Shown here piece after piece: positions 50,263 to 60,125 of a stretch of 64,000 nt of DNA. Position 1 is the first letter of the stretch. Each line of letters begins with the position of its first letter. Origin of the DNA: an uncultured Leptolyngbyaceae cyanobacterium (lineage in GTDB: Bacteria; Cyanobacteriota; Cyanobacteriia; Leptolyngbyales; Leptolyngbyaceae); NCBI GenBank assembly GCA_938023035.1, contig CALIDI010000021.1, positions 1-64,000 on the forward strand, given 5' to 3'. The notes beneath the pieces were generated by a model that had not been told where the DNA came from, ran no database searches, and worked only from the letters and a program-made list of their open reading frames with translations. Made by a program: the position numbers and the translations under genes.

Positions 50263-51675
50263 ATGGAACGACTCAATCTGGATTCAACCCTGGCAGATTT
50301 GCATCTGCATCATTTCGTTGCTGATGCAGATTGCCTAGGATTTACCATTTATCAAGCCTTTGAGGAAAACCCAGTGTTGCCAGGGGTCGTCTTGGTGAAC
50401 TGCGGGGTTTTGCAGGGTTTAGTGTCGCGGCGACGGTTTCTAGAAGCGATTAGTCGTACCTATGGGCGAGAGCTATTTTTCCACCGCCCCATGAAACTGC
50501 TGTTGAAATTTGTTGCTGCGGATGCACTAGTTTTCTGCAACACAACACCCATTGCAGTTGCTGCGCAGCAGGCGATTGCCCGTCCAGTCGATTTGCTTTA
50601 TGAACCAATCGTGGTGGAAGCGACAACCATCAGCGGCTCAGATTACTATCTGGTGGATACTCATACCATCTTGCAGGCACAGTCTACGATTCATCAACTG
50701 ACGGCAGAATTGCTGAAGGAAAAGACGCGATCGGAAATGATGCAGACGGAGAAAATGGCAAGTTTGGGCAAAATGATGGCGGGCGTTGCCCATGAGATTC
50801 GTAACCCGGTGAACTTTATCTGGGGTAATTTGAAATACATCGCGGAATATACCGCTGATTTATCTACCTTGATCCATGCTTTTGAGCAAGAGATAAAAGC
50901 CCCCAGCCCTGCCTTGAGGGAGTTGCAGGAAAGCATTGATGTACCCTTCATCCTCGATGATCTACCGAAGGTGGTGCAAAGTATGGAAACAGGTATTGAT
51001 CGCCTCCGTAATTTGGTCACCAGCCTGCGCACTTTTTCCCGCATGGACGAGGTAAAACAATATCCGACTGACTTACACCAAAGCTTGGATAGCACTCTGC
51101 TGATTTTGAACAACCGCCTTAAGGCGGGCATCACAGTGCGGAAGGAGTATGGCGATTTGCCCGAAGTGTTGTGTTGTAGCGGTCAAATAGGGCAAGTGTT
51201 CATGAACATCATCAGCAATGCGATCGATGCGTTGTTGGAGTATGATGCCACGCTGGCAAAACAGGAGGGGCTACCGCGGCATAATCAGTCGGGCTTACCT
51301 CTGACAAAAACACGCCCTTGGGAACCTTGCATCACAATCCAAACGACAATTCGCGATCGCTTGCCAGAGGACACCCCATCTCACCCCTGTTCGCGTCCTG
51401 CCATTCCGGGTACCCGCTGGGCGGCTGTGATCATCCGAGATAACGGTCCCGGTATTCCCAAAGAAATTCAAGCCAAGGTTTTTGAGGATTTCTTTACCAC
51501 TAAGGCCGCTGGGGATGGCACAGGTTTAGGACTGCCCATCACGCAGCAAATTGTTCGGGAAAAACACGACGGACACTTGATTTTGCGATCGCCCTGGTTT
51601 TTTCCAGGTGCTTCCGAACCGGGAAGAGGCACGGAATTCGAGATTTTGCTTCCTATTTTCCCAAAGCCTGTTTAG
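50263..51675 (+). CDS. Sensor histidine kinase with CBS-like N-terminus
   Basis: 470 residues with no membrane segment. Residues about 1-150 form a CBS-like sensory module (PVLPGVVLVNCGVLQGLVSR; RPVDLLYEPIVV). A short coiled coil (about 148-170) leads to the H-box AGVAHEIRNPVNFI with His177. The ATPase domain has an N box (FMNIISNAIDALLEY), G1 (IIRDNGPGIPKEIQ), F box (VFEDFFTTK) and G2 (GDGTGLGLPITQQI). All key residues are present, unlike the kinase at 19.6 kb. A poly-charged insert lies between N and G1 boxes (about 335-380). No response regulator gene lies nearby, so it is an orphan kinase. Confidence 0.9.
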   Translation: MERLNLDSTLADLHLHHFVADADCLGFTIYQAFEENPVLPGVVLVNCGVLQGLVSRRRFLEAISRTYGRELFFHRPMKLLLKFVAADALVFCNTTPIAVAAQQAIARPVDLLYEPIVVEATTISGSDYYLVDTHTILQAQSTIHQLTAELLKEKTRSEMMQTEKMASLGKMMAGVAHEIRNPVNFIWGNLKYIAEYTADLSTLIHAFEQEIKAPSPALRELQESIDVPFILDDLPKVVQSMETGIDRLRNLVTSLRTFSRMDEVKQYPTDLHQSLDSTLLILNNRLKAGITVRKEYGDLPEVLCCSGQIGQVFMNIISNAIDALLEYDATLAKQEGLPRHNQSGLPLTKTRPWEPCITIQTTIRDRLPEDTPSHPCSRPAIPGTRWAAVIIRDNGPGIPKEIQAKVFEDFFTTKAAGDGTGLGLPITQQIVREKHDGHLILRSPWFFPGASEPGRGTEFEILLPIFPKPV

Positions 51676-51834
51676 AGCCTTGTCAATGCCTGATTCACAG
51701 GTATAGCTTGCATCGAGTTAGTTAATTAAAGGGATGTGGGGGCTGTGCCCCCAGCCAAGGGTTTCTGCCCCTATACTCTGTGTCCTAACCAATTTTCTGG
51801 TTGCAGTATATCTGTTGCAATTGGGATCAGGACT
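51676..51834. other. Intergenic DNA with GC-rich hairpin
   Basis: TGGGGGCTGTGCCCCCA (about 51736-51752) is a short perfect palindrome a little after the kinase stop and may end its transcript. No gene is seen. Confidence 0.45.
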
Positions 51835-52036
51835 TACGCAAGGGACATTGAAACGGATGGGTGCTTGAGTTGCTTAATCAAGTAATCAGAGAGCATCCCA
51901 TGCTTAATCTGATCAAACGTTCTGTCGGTTTGATCGGCAATTGTTTTAAGGCGAGTACAAACGAGTCAGGCACAAGCAATATGATCGCGTTGGATGCAAG
52001 CTTTGCGACAGTGACAAGCCTCGGCTCCAGTTAACT
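51832..52036 (-). mobile_element. 3' remnant of an insertion sequence (transposase tail)
   Basis: One minus-strand frame reads QLTGAEACHCRKACIQRDHI, an internal TGA, then TIADQTDRTFDQIKHGMLSD and LIKQLKHPSVSMSLA to TAA (about 51846). This looks like the C-terminus of a DDE transposase. GGACTTACGCAAG beside it (about 51836) resembles the terminal inverted repeats of several cyanobacterial insertion sequences. The 5' part of the element is gone and begins right at the ydcF stop codon. The TGA inside confirms decay. Confidence 0.62.
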
Positions 52037-52042
52037 GCCCCC

Positions 52043-52864
52043 TTAGCCTTGGTTTAATGGGTCAACAGGTTGAGGAGATTCTCCCGAAACAGTGGGTACG
52101 ATTTGCTGGGAGGCGGTCGCTACAGTATCGGTTGATTCTCGTGGTAAAAAGCGCCCCAAAAGGCCATAACTGGCTAATCCCAGATATTCACGAAAGACCA
52201 GAAACGCCTTACGCTTGCCTACAAGATAGGGGGGCATGGGGCTGGCATGGGGAGTCACTTCAAAGCCCAAGCTCTGAAATGTGAGGGAGGAACGGAGTAA
52301 ATGGGGGGAATCTGTCACTAATACGATATTTTTGATGCCACGGGGCTGTAAGAGTGCGGCTGTGAACTGGGCATTTTCTTCTGTTGTGCGGGAGCAGGGT
52401 TCTCCGTCGATCGCAGTTTCGGGTACGCCAGCAGCCTGCAACATTTCTCCTAACTCAATGGCATCCCCCCGTCCACTGGCAAAAATTAGGGGCGAGCGGC
52501 CTTCTGCCCATAACTTTGCAGCGACCTGCACCCGCTGGGGGCGAAACGCTGGGCCGCGACCCAGAATCACAATCGCATCGGCCTTTCCACCTTGATCATT
52601 GGGGAGGGGAACCGTCAGTAACCGGCTGCCCACAGCCAAGGCCATTGGGGAAATGATCACCAGATAGAGGGCTAGCAGCCCCACTCCAATGCCACTCATC
52701 AGCCGCTTGCGTCGAATCGATTTGATAAACCAGGGGAACGCAACCCAGATGGTGAGCAGGGGAATCACACGATCAGCCCGTGTGAGCGCGTTAAAAACTC
52801 GCCACGTCAGTCGGCCCAGTTCTCCGCTTAAGTTTTCTTGCAGGCACATTCCCGGATCCAGCAT
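52043..52864 (-). CDS. YdcF/SanA-family (DUF218) membrane protein
   Basis: 273 residues. Two hydrophobic segments lie near 33-48 and 59-83. A DUF218 domain runs from about 93, with ADAIVILGRGPAFRPQRVQV, the central EENAQFTAALLQPRGIKNIV and VTDSPHLLRSSLTFQSLGF. The family takes part in envelope functions (SanA, ElyC); the exact activity is not known. The gene ends immediately where the IS remnant begins, so the natural C-terminus may be a little altered: the last ~35 residues are Thr/Ser/Pro-rich and unconserved-looking. Confidence 0.87.
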   Translation of the reverse strand: MLDPGMCLQENLSGELGRLTWRVFNALTRADRVIPLLTIWVAFPWFIKSIRRKRLMSGIGVGLLALYLVIISPMALAVGSRLLTVPLPNDQGGKADAIVILGRGPAFRPQRVQVAAKLWAEGRSPLIFASGRGDAIELGEMLQAAGVPETAIDGEPCSRTTEENAQFTAALLQPRGIKNIVLVTDSPHLLRSSLTFQSLGFEVTPHASPMPPYLVGKRKAFLVFREYLGLASYGLLGRFLPRESTDTVATASQQIVPTVSGESPQPVDPLNQG

Positions 52865-53153
52865 GGTGAAGTCTCCTATTTGCGACGCTGATTCAGGTTT
52901 TTTTTAGGGATAGCTGAGCATTTACTGAGGGTCTGGCTCAAAGTTAGGGAGTGCATTGTCGACGAAAGTATTGCCGCTGCCTAAACCCGTGCCATTCCTA
53001 CCGCTGAGCCAGCTCGGGTATCTTTTTATCTAAGTATTATGGCTGGGGTCTTGGGGAATGGCATCCTACGGATGGATGGTTTCTGCTGGCTAGATGATCA
53101 GAAGCTGGGGAATACTCTACACTGCTTGATCAGGATCATTAAAGTAGTCAACT

Positions 53154-53663
53154 ATGTCTGCTGAGGCGCTCACTTCTCTGGCACAACCGACTCTTCAGTT
53201 TCCTGGTGATCGGTTTACGATTCAATTTGCTCCGCTTTCCATTGATGAAGTATACGCTCAGGCGGATGATGCCGCGAATGGGGCGATTGTGGTAATGAGT
53301 GGAATGGTGCGTAACCAGACCGATGGTAAACCGGTGGTGGCGTTAGAGTACCAGGCCTACGAGCCAATGGCCATCCGCGTGTTTCAACAAATTGCTGCTG
53401 ATATTCGGCGAACCTGGGGTGATGTCAACCATGTCGTGATTCAGCATCGGGTAGGGCGCTTGGCGGTGGGTGAAATTAGTGTGTTGGTAGCTGTGGGTTG
53501 CCCCCATCGAGCTGAGGCCTTTGCGGCCTGTCAATATGCGATCAATACCCTGAAGCACAATGCCCCCATTTGGAAGAAAGAGTGGTATGACCAGGGGGAT
53601 GGCGCTCTTTCTGGTTGTTGGGTGAGCATTGGTGCCTGTGAGCAGTCAGAACGGCCTTGTTAG
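53154..53663 (+). CDS. moaE: Molybdopterin synthase catalytic subunit
   Basis: 169 residues. It converts precursor Z to molybdopterin together with MoaD. MoaE landmarks: GAIVVMSGMVRNQTDGKPVV, LEYQAYEPMA, HRVGRLAVGEISVLVAVG, HRAEAFAACQYAINTLK and the catalytic Lys in KHNAPIWKKEWY. It has a ~20-residue N-terminal extension over the usual 150. No moaD lies next to it. A P450 gene follows after 12 bases on the same strand. Confidence 0.94.
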   Translation: MSAEALTSLAQPTLQFPGDRFTIQFAPLSIDEVYAQADDAANGAIVVMSGMVRNQTDGKPVVALEYQAYEPMAIRVFQQIAADIRRTWGDVNHVVIQHRVGRLAVGEISVLVAVGCPHRAEAFAACQYAINTLKHNAPIWKKEWYDQGDGALSGCWVSIGACEQSERPC

Positions 53664-53675
53664 GAGAGGGTTTCT

Positions 53676-55034
53676 ATGTCATCCCTTCCCGCTGTTCCTC
53701 AACATCCCTTGCAGCAACTGCTCTGGTGGATTGCCCAACCCTTGAGTTATCTCGATACCTGGTCAAGTCGTTATGGCGATTGTTTTGTTGCTCGCCTAGG
53801 CGAGTACAACAATTTTGTGATTCTCAGCCACCCCGATGCGATCGCCCAACTCTTTGCCGCTGACCCCAGCCAGTTTGAAGTTGGCAAAGCCAACCGTCTG
53901 TTGCGGCCAACTTTGGGAGATAACTCTGTCTTGTTGTTGGATGGCGATCGCCACCGGCAACAGCGCCAACTACTGATGCCGCCCTTTCATGGCGAGCGTA
54001 TGAAAACCTACGGGCAACTTATTTGTGAAACGACCCAGCACGTTGCGCAGCAGTGGCAACTGGAGCAACCCTTCAACACTCGTGCTGCTATGCAAGCGAT
54101 TTCCCTTCAGGTGATTTTGAAGGCGGTGTTTGGGTTAACTGATAATGGCCGCTGTCAGACTCTGCAAGCCCTACTCCAGCGACTATTGACTTACACGACC
54201 TCGCGCTTGTGGTTTGGTTTGGCGTTTTTTCCTTGGCTTCATCGAGACTTGGGAGCCTGGAGTCCCTGGGGCCGATTTTTGCGAATGCGGCAACAAATTG
54301 ATGACTTGATCTATGCCGAAATTTGCGATCGCCGCCAGCAATTCTTCCAGGGCAGCGATATTTTGAGTTTGTTACTGGCCGCCCGCGATGAAAGTGGGAC
54401 AGCCATGACCGATAGAGAACTGCGGGATGAACTGATGACCCTTCTCATCGCAGGCCATGAGACTACCGCTACTGCTTTGACCTGGGCACTCTACTGGTTA
54501 CATCGCTACCCTCAAACAAAAGCTCGCCTTCAGGTAGAACTGGCTAGCTTAGGGGATTCTCCCGATCCTATTGCAATCTCCCGCCTGCCTTATCTCAATG
54601 CGGTTTGCTCTGAAACCTTGCGAATTTACCCTGTTGCCTTTATTGCGGCTCCACGAGTAACCCAGATAGCCCTCAAGATTGGCGGTCATCGCTTTGAGGC
54701 CGGCACTTACCTGATTCCTTGCATTTATCTCACGCACCATCGGGAAGACCTCTTTCCCAATTCCTTTGAGTTTCGGCCAGAGCGGTTTCTTGAACGACAA
54801 TTCACGGCGGCAGAGTTTCTTCCCTTTGGGGGCAGTAACCGCCGTTGTATTGGGGCCGCCTTTGCCCTGTTTGAAATGAAACTGGTACTGGCCACGCTGC
54901 TGCGCAACCACTCCCTTGCTCTTGTGGATTCATCCCCTGTTGCCCCCGTTCGTCGAGGGGTCACCATCGCTCCCAAAGGCGGCGTTCCTATGGTCAAGCT
55001 AAATGGTTTTTCTGGCTTGCCGGTGCCAGAGTAG
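53676..55034 (+). CDS. Cytochrome P450, CYP110-like
   Basis: 452 residues, soluble. Motifs: I-helix LLIAGHETTATALTW (about 250-264), K-helix ExxR in CSETLRIYP, and the haem loop FLPFGGSNRRCIGAAFA with Cys391 as the haem ligand. Overall similarity is to the CYP110 group common in cyanobacteria, which hydroxylates fatty acids or terpenoids. The ribosome-binding site GGAGAGG precedes the ATG by seven bases. Spacing to moaE (12 bases) implies one transcript, though no functional link is evident. Partner ferredoxin and reductase genes are not adjacent. Confidence 0.92.
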   Translation: MSSLPAVPQHPLQQLLWWIAQPLSYLDTWSSRYGDCFVARLGEYNNFVILSHPDAIAQLFAADPSQFEVGKANRLLRPTLGDNSVLLLDGDRHRQQRQLLMPPFHGERMKTYGQLICETTQHVAQQWQLEQPFNTRAAMQAISLQVILKAVFGLTDNGRCQTLQALLQRLLTYTTSRLWFGLAFFPWLHRDLGAWSPWGRFLRMRQQIDDLIYAEICDRRQQFFQGSDILSLLLAARDESGTAMTDRELRDELMTLLIAGHETTATALTWALYWLHRYPQTKARLQVELASLGDSPDPIAISRLPYLNAVCSETLRIYPVAFIAAPRVTQIALKIGGHRFEAGTYLIPCIYLTHHREDLFPNSFEFRPERFLERQFTAAEFLPFGGSNRRCIGAAFALFEMKLVLATLLRNHSLALVDSSPVAPVRRGVTIAPKGGVPMVKLNGFSGLPVPE

Positions 55035-55104
55035 GACGCTTTTTCAGAGGCGATGGGCGTTGTATTCAGGCAGCAGAGATTTTCTAGGGGCAGAGACTCA
55101 CCCT

Positions 55105-56577
55105 CTAGCGACCTCCAACTGTAATGGAGTCAACCTTGATGTGGGGTTGGCCCACTGTAACGTAGACGCTACCACTGACAGAACCACAGAAGCCTGCCGC
55201 AAGATCCAGATCATTTGAGCACATGGAAATCTTCTGCATAATTTCAGTGGCATCGCCAATCAAAGTGGCTCCCTTCAATGGCTTGGTGAGCTTGCCCTGT
55301 TCAATCAGGTAGGCTTCATCTACGGCGAAGTTAAACTGGCCGGTGGCTCCCACACTGCCGCCGCCCATTTTCTTGCAGTAAATCCCCCGATCAATTGAGG
55401 CAAAAAGATCCTCAACCGAGTAGTCACCCGGTGCAATGTAGGTATTCCGCATGCGAGAGGCGGCGGCATAGGTGTAGCCCTGGCGGCGGCCACTACCAGT
55501 ACGGGGGTGGCCCGTGCGCATCGACCCGGCGCGATCGCTAATAAAGTTTTTGAGAATCCCCTTTTCAATCAATAGGGTACGCTGGGCTGGCATGCCCTCA
55601 TCATCCATATCAATCGTGCCAAAGGCATCTTCAGTCAGGCCCTCATCCCAGGCAGTCAGTGCTTCATGGGCGATTTTCTCCCCTTTCTTATCTAGAAAAG
55701 GGGTAGTGCGCTTCTCAATCTGAGTGGTTTCAAGTAAGTGGCCGCAGGCTTCGTGGAAGATCACGCCACCAAACTTGTTGGCCATCACAATCGGATAGGT
55801 ACCCGACTCAACGTAGTCGGCATAGAGCATTTTGCCGGCTGACTCGGCAATGCCAGCCGCCGATTGTTCATAGTCCCAATGGCGCAAAAAGTTGGGATTG
55901 CTCGTATCTCCTGCGCGCTCTCCAATCGAAGTGCGGTGTGCCCCATCGGCACAAAGCAGGTTAAAGCCAACGGATTGGGTAAGGCGAATATCGCGGGCAA
56001 AGGTGCCGTCGCTTGCGGCAACCAGGACTTCTTGCCAATCGCGGAAGTATACGGCCCGGCGCGATTGCACGTGGGTTGCTAGCTGATTCAGGCGATCGCT
56101 GGCCGCTAACAGCACCTCTCCCATTTCTCGCATAGAGCTACACTCCGCCAACCAGTTATCTTTCTGCCGCAGAGTGGCATAGTCGCGGAGCGGTTCCAGG
56201 TTGATTTCTGGCACAAAAGCCCCTGGAGCCGGTAGGTGCAGGCCCATAATGGCCAGCGCCTTTTCCAGCGCTGCTTTTAAGCCCGTAAAGGTAACCTGAT
56301 TTGTACTGACATAGCAATCCGCTGCTCCACGAAACACCCGTACCCCTGCCCCTTTCGAGAGCCGGGGTGAAATGCTGGTAATCGCATCATCTTCTGCCAG
56401 GCTGCTAATGTAATTCACCCGTTCTAGGAAAAATTCAACAAAGTCGGCTCCCGCTGCCCGCCCTAACCCCAGCAACGTTGCCAAAGGGGCTGCCCAAGAT
56501 TGATCAAAGCGATCTGGAGCAGAGGAATACTGTAAGTTGGGCAATTCTTTGGTGCGCAGCAGCGGAGTGGCAAGCAT
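55105..56577 (-). CDS. tldD: TldD-type metalloprotease
   Basis: 490 residues. The zinc-binding HExxxH motif [10 protein letters not shown] lies in the middle (about 272-281), with downstream [20 protein letters not shown] and a C-terminal [18 protein letters not shown] block. TldD with TldE/PmbA forms a heterodimeric protease that trims peptides (established in E. coli). A tldE partner is not in this window. ATG 56577 gives an N-terminal extension of about 15 residues over the core. It is convergent with the P450 gene, with a 70-base gap. Confidence 0.93.
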   Translation of the reverse strand: MLATPLLRTKELPNLQYSSAPDRFDQSWAAPLATLLGLGRAAGADFVEFFLERVNYISSLAEDDAITSISPRLSKGAGVRVFRGAADCYVSTNQVTFTGLKAALEKALAIMGLHLPAPGAFVPEINLEPLRDYATLRQKDNWLAECSSMREMGEVLLAASDRLNQLATHVQSRRAVYFRDWQEVLVAASDGTFARDIRLTQSVGFNLLCADGAHRTSIGERAGDTSNPNFLRHWDYEQSAAGIAESAGKMLYADYVESGTYPIVMANKFGGVIFHEACGHLLETTQIEKRTTPFLDKKGEKIAHEALTAWDEGLTEDAFGTIDMDDEGMPAQRTLLIEKGILKNFISDRAGSMRTGHPRTGSGRRQGYTYAAASRMRNTYIAPGDYSVEDLFASIDRGIYCKKMGGGSVGATGQFNFAVDEAYLIEQGKLTKPLKGATLIGDATEIMQKISMCSNDLDLAAGFCGSVSGSVYVTVGQPHIKVDSITVGGR

Positions 56578-57175
56578 AAACGTTCGAAGATAAAGGGCTA
56601 ACAGCTGAAAACAGTCGATATCCTAGGGAATGGATCCAAGGGGTGAACTGAGGAGACGGTCTCAGTCAATTCGGGATCAGCATCCATCCGGATCAAATGG
56701 ACGATAGAAAATCGGTGCCATTTTTCTACTATAGCCATAGCCACGTGATTTAGGGCGGAGTGCAGGGGTGAACCCCCCTAGCTGGGGGCGATGCCCCACA
56801 GATCCTGGCCCTTCCAATAGACTCAGTCACCTAGCCCAACAAGGCGAGAATTTCTGAACCGGCCTAAGCCCACCCTCATTCTCCTTTTTGGAATGCCTGT
56901 TTTGAAATGCCTGTCATTCAGGGCTGTGCCCATTATCCCATCGAGGGAAAAAGGAGGGCTGGAGCACAGCCCCTCTTCTGTTCTGGGCAAGGACTTGGGG
57001 TGAGGGCGGCCAGAATTATGCGTCAGTCTACTAGCCATAGCAACGTGACATGATGCCCCATTGGGCTTCTATTCTAAGCAATGGCACTCGCTTTAAGCGC
57101 CAATGGCCTGAGCCTGACTCTCTCGGTTGGCAAGAGTATCGATACAATGAGGCTGTTCCTTACTGAACCACTGCC
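56578..57175. other. Intergenic region before polA
   Basis: No gene is seen. The phrase CTACTA..GCCATAGC-ACGTGA occurs twice (about 56729 and 57029), flanking copy 7 of the repeat. The polA start codon TTG 57176 has no clear ribosome-binding site. Confidence 0.5.
56870..57010 (+). repeat. Dispersed palindromic repeat, copy 7 (diverged)
   Basis: CCCACCCTCATTCTCC at the left and GGACTTGGGGTGAGGGCGG at the right; the inner arms are replaced by another inverted pair (GGGCTGTGCCC / GGGCTGGAGCACAGCCC). Relation to copies 1-6 is looser. Confidence 0.4.
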
Positions 57176-60064
57176 TTGTCCCAGCCTGATGCTACGAAAC
57201 CCTTGCTTTTGCTCATTGATGGGCATTCCCTTGCCTTTCGTTCTTACTATGCCCATGCCAAAAATCAGGAGGGGGGGTTACGCACCAAAACGGGTATTCC
57301 CACCAGTGTTTGCTTTGGGTTCTTAAAGGCGTTGGTCGATACCCTGGAAACCGAAAAACCCCAGTATGTGGCGATCGCCTTTGATGCCGATGAAAAAACC
57401 TTTCGCCACGATTCTGATGAAACCTATAAAGCGGGGCGGCCAGAGGCTCCGCCTGATTTTTTGCCTGATTTAGAAAATTTGCAGGAATTACTCCTAGCCC
57501 TGAACTTGCAACTGCTCATTGCTCCTGGCTACGAGGCTGATGATCTGATTGGCACCCTGGCTCGACGCGCCTTAGCGGATGGCTTTCGGGTCAAAATTTT
57601 GAGCGGCGATCGCGACCTGTTTCAACTGGTTGACCCCGATGGCAACATTACAATTCTCTACATGGTTACCACTTATGGGCGTGGGAACCAACCCCCGCGA
57701 GAATTTGGTGTAGCCCAAGTGCAGGAGAAAATGGGAATTTTGCCTGCCCAGGTAGTGGACTTTAAAGCACTCTGTGGCGATTCTTCCGACAATATTCCTG
57801 GGGTGCGGGGCATTGGGGAAAAAACAGCCGTCAGCTTACTGAAGACCTATGGCTCTCTGGAAAACATCTACGCCTCCCTGGAGGAGATTAAGGGAGCTAC
57901 TCGCAAAAAGTTAGAAGAAGGGCGAGAAGCTGCGATGCGATCGCAATATCTGGCCCAAATTCATCTGAATGTTCCTCTAGAGATTGGCCCAGGCGATTGT
58001 AAACTAGGGGATTTTAACGAGGCAGATCTGCTTCCGCTGCTAGAAAAACTGGAATTTCGCTCGTTTCTAAGCCGGCTCGAGAAATTACATCGCCAATTTC
58101 AAGGGTTACCGGTGGCAACCTCCTCTGCGCCCGTTGCCACGCCGCAGAATGACGACCTCTGGTTTTTTACCGCTGCGGATACGGCTGCTGCCGAGCGCGA
58201 GAAACCCATCGCCATCACTCCTCAGATTATTGACACCCCAGAAAAACTGGCGGAACTGGTGACCTTGCTGCAAGCCCACACCGACCCCCGCATCCCCGTT
58301 GCCTGGGATACTGAAACCACCTCCCTCGAACCCCGCGATGCCCAACTGGTGGGTATTGGTTGTTGCTGGGGAAATACCACAACTGAGATTGCCTATATTC
58401 CGGTCGGGCATACAAACGGTCAGCAACTTGATCGCCAAATCGTCTTGGAGCAGTTGCGCCCGATTTTAGAATCGGCTCAGTATCCCAAAGCGCTACAAAA
58501 TGCCAAATATGACCGGCTAGTGCTGCGGGTACAGGGGATCCACATGGAAGGAGTTGTGTTTGATACAATGCTGGCCAGCTATGTGCTTAACCCCGAAGCC
58601 AGTCACAATCTAACGGAGCTGAGTCGGCATTACCTGGGTTTTGAAGCCCAGAGCTACAGTGACCTAGTGCCGAAGGGCAAGACCATCGCGGATGTGGCGA
58701 TCGCCGCTGCCGCTACCTACTGTGGGCTAGATGCCTACGCCACCTATCAGCTTGTACCCAAACTCACCGCCTGCTTACAGGAAGCGCCCACACTGCACCA
58801 ACTCTTTACCCAGGTCGAAGTGCCCCTAGAGCCAGTACTGGCGGAAATGGAGTTTTGTGGCGTGCGGATTGACCAGGAGTATCTCAAAGAGTTTTCACAC
58901 CAACTAGAGCAAGACTTAGCCGCGATCGAAACCCGTGCTTACCAGGCCGCCGGGGAAACCTTTAACCTGAGTTCGCCCAAACAACTGAGCGAATTGCTGT
59001 TTGAAAAATTGGGCCTAGACAAACGCAAATCTAAAAAACGCCAGACAGGTTACTCTACCGACGCCGCCACCCTGGAGAAACTTCAGGGGGATCACCCCGT
59101 CATTGACGACATTCTGGAATACCGCAGCCTCAGCAAGCTGAAATCAACCTATGTGGATGCCCTGCCTGCCCTGGTGCGGCCCGATACCGGACGGGTTCAT
59201 ACCGATTTTAACCAGACGGGTACTGCTACTGGGCGGCTGTCTTCCTCAAATCCCAATTTGCAAAACATCCCTATTCGTACAGCCTTTAGCCGCCAAATTC
59301 GCAAAGCCTTCATTCCCCAAGAGGGTTGGCTGCTAGTGGGGGCCGATTATTCTCAAATCGAACTGCGCATTCTGGCCCATCTGAGTCAAGAACCCGTATT
59401 GATCAATGCTTACCAAACCAATCAGGATGTCCATACCTTAACGGCAAAACTGATGCTAGAGAAGGAAGAAATTACGCCAGAGGAGCGCCGCTTAGCGAAG
59501 GTGATTAACTTTGGCATTATCTATGGCATGGGGGCGCAGCGCTTTGCCCGTGAGGCAGGTGTTTCTAATGCAGAGGGCAAAGCCTTTATTGAACGGTTTA
59601 ACGATCGCTATGCCCAGGTGTTTGATTTTCTCCAGCAAATGCAACGACAGGCACTGGCCCAGGGCTATGTTGAGACAATTCTAGGCCGTCGCCGCTACTT
59701 TAACTTTGCCAGTGAGAATCTCAAAGCGCTGCGCGGTTGCGATCCCAACGAGATAGACCTGAGTAAGTTACGGATGCGGGATCAGTACGATGCTCAATTA
59801 CTCCGGGCTGCTGCCAATGCCCCGATCCAGGGTTCCAGTGCGGATATTATTAAGCTAGCGATGATTCACTTGCATGAATTGCTCAAGGGTTACCAGGCTA
59901 GGCTGCTGCTGCAAGTGCATGATGAATTGGTGTTTGAAATTCCCCCAGAGGAGTGGGTAGAGCTAGAGCCTCAGATTAAAACCGCGATGGAATCAGCGGT
60001 TCAACTATCGGTTCCGCTTGTGGTCGAGATTCATTCGGGCAATAACTGGATGGAAGCTAAATAA
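57176..60064 (+). CDS. polA: DNA polymerase I
   Basis: 962 residues with the three classical domains. 5'-3' exonuclease (about 1-300): LLLIDGHSLAFRSYYA, LLIAPGYEADDLIGTLARR, and the GDSSDNIPGVRGIGEKTA helix-hairpin-helix. 3'-5' exonuclease (about 350-550): DTETTSLEP, NAKYDRLVLR and YCGLDAYATYQL keep the Exo I-III Asp/Glu residues, so proofreading should work. Polymerase (about 560-962): motif A GADYSQIELRILAHLS, motif B RRLAKVINFGIIYGMGAQRF and motif C LLQVHDELVFEIP. The start is TTG 57176, since the only nearby ATG is out of frame. It runs alone; a membrane-protein gene follows after 61 bases. Confidence 0.96.
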   Translation: MSQPDATKPLLLLIDGHSLAFRSYYAHAKNQEGGLRTKTGIPTSVCFGFLKALVDTLETEKPQYVAIAFDADEKTFRHDSDETYKAGRPEAPPDFLPDLENLQELLLALNLQLLIAPGYEADDLIGTLARRALADGFRVKILSGDRDLFQLVDPDGNITILYMVTTYGRGNQPPREFGVAQVQEKMGILPAQVVDFKALCGDSSDNIPGVRGIGEKTAVSLLKTYGSLENIYASLEEIKGATRKKLEEGREAAMRSQYLAQIHLNVPLEIGPGDCKLGDFNEADLLPLLEKLEFRSFLSRLEKLHRQFQGLPVATSSAPVATPQNDDLWFFTAADTAAAEREKPIAITPQIIDTPEKLAELVTLLQAHTDPRIPVAWDTETTSLEPRDAQLVGIGCCWGNTTTEIAYIPVGHTNGQQLDRQIVLEQLRPILESAQYPKALQNAKYDRLVLRVQGIHMEGVVFDTMLASYVLNPEASHNLTELSRHYLGFEAQSYSDLVPKGKTIADVAIAAAATYCGLDAYATYQLVPKLTACLQEAPTLHQLFTQVEVPLEPVLAEMEFCGVRIDQEYLKEFSHQLEQDLAAIETRAYQAAGETFNLSSPKQLSELLFEKLGLDKRKSKKRQTGYSTDAATLEKLQGDHPVIDDILEYRSLSKLKSTYVDALPALVRPDTGRVHTDFNQTGTATGRLSSSNPNLQNIPIRTAFSRQIRKAFIPQEGWLLVGADYSQIELRILAHLSQEPVLINAYQTNQDVHTLTAKLMLEKEEITPEERRLAKVINFGIIYGMGAQRFAREAGVSNAEGKAFIERFNDRYAQVFDFLQQMQRQALAQGYVETILGRRRYFNFASENLKALRGCDPNEIDLSKLRMRDQYDAQLLRAAANAPIQGSSADIIKLAMIHLHELLKGYQARLLLQVHDELVFEIPPEEWVELEPQIKTAMESAVQLSVPLVVEIHSGNNWMEAK

Positions 60065-60125
60065 CTCTTTTTTTGTGACGACCCCATTTGCCTACCCTTC
60101 GGGAAGCAAGTGACACCCTGGTTTC

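Noticed and set aside
57182-57184. ATG inside the first codons of polA as its start
   Set aside because: It is out of frame with the polymerase; the in-frame TTG at 57176 keeps the conserved N-terminus.
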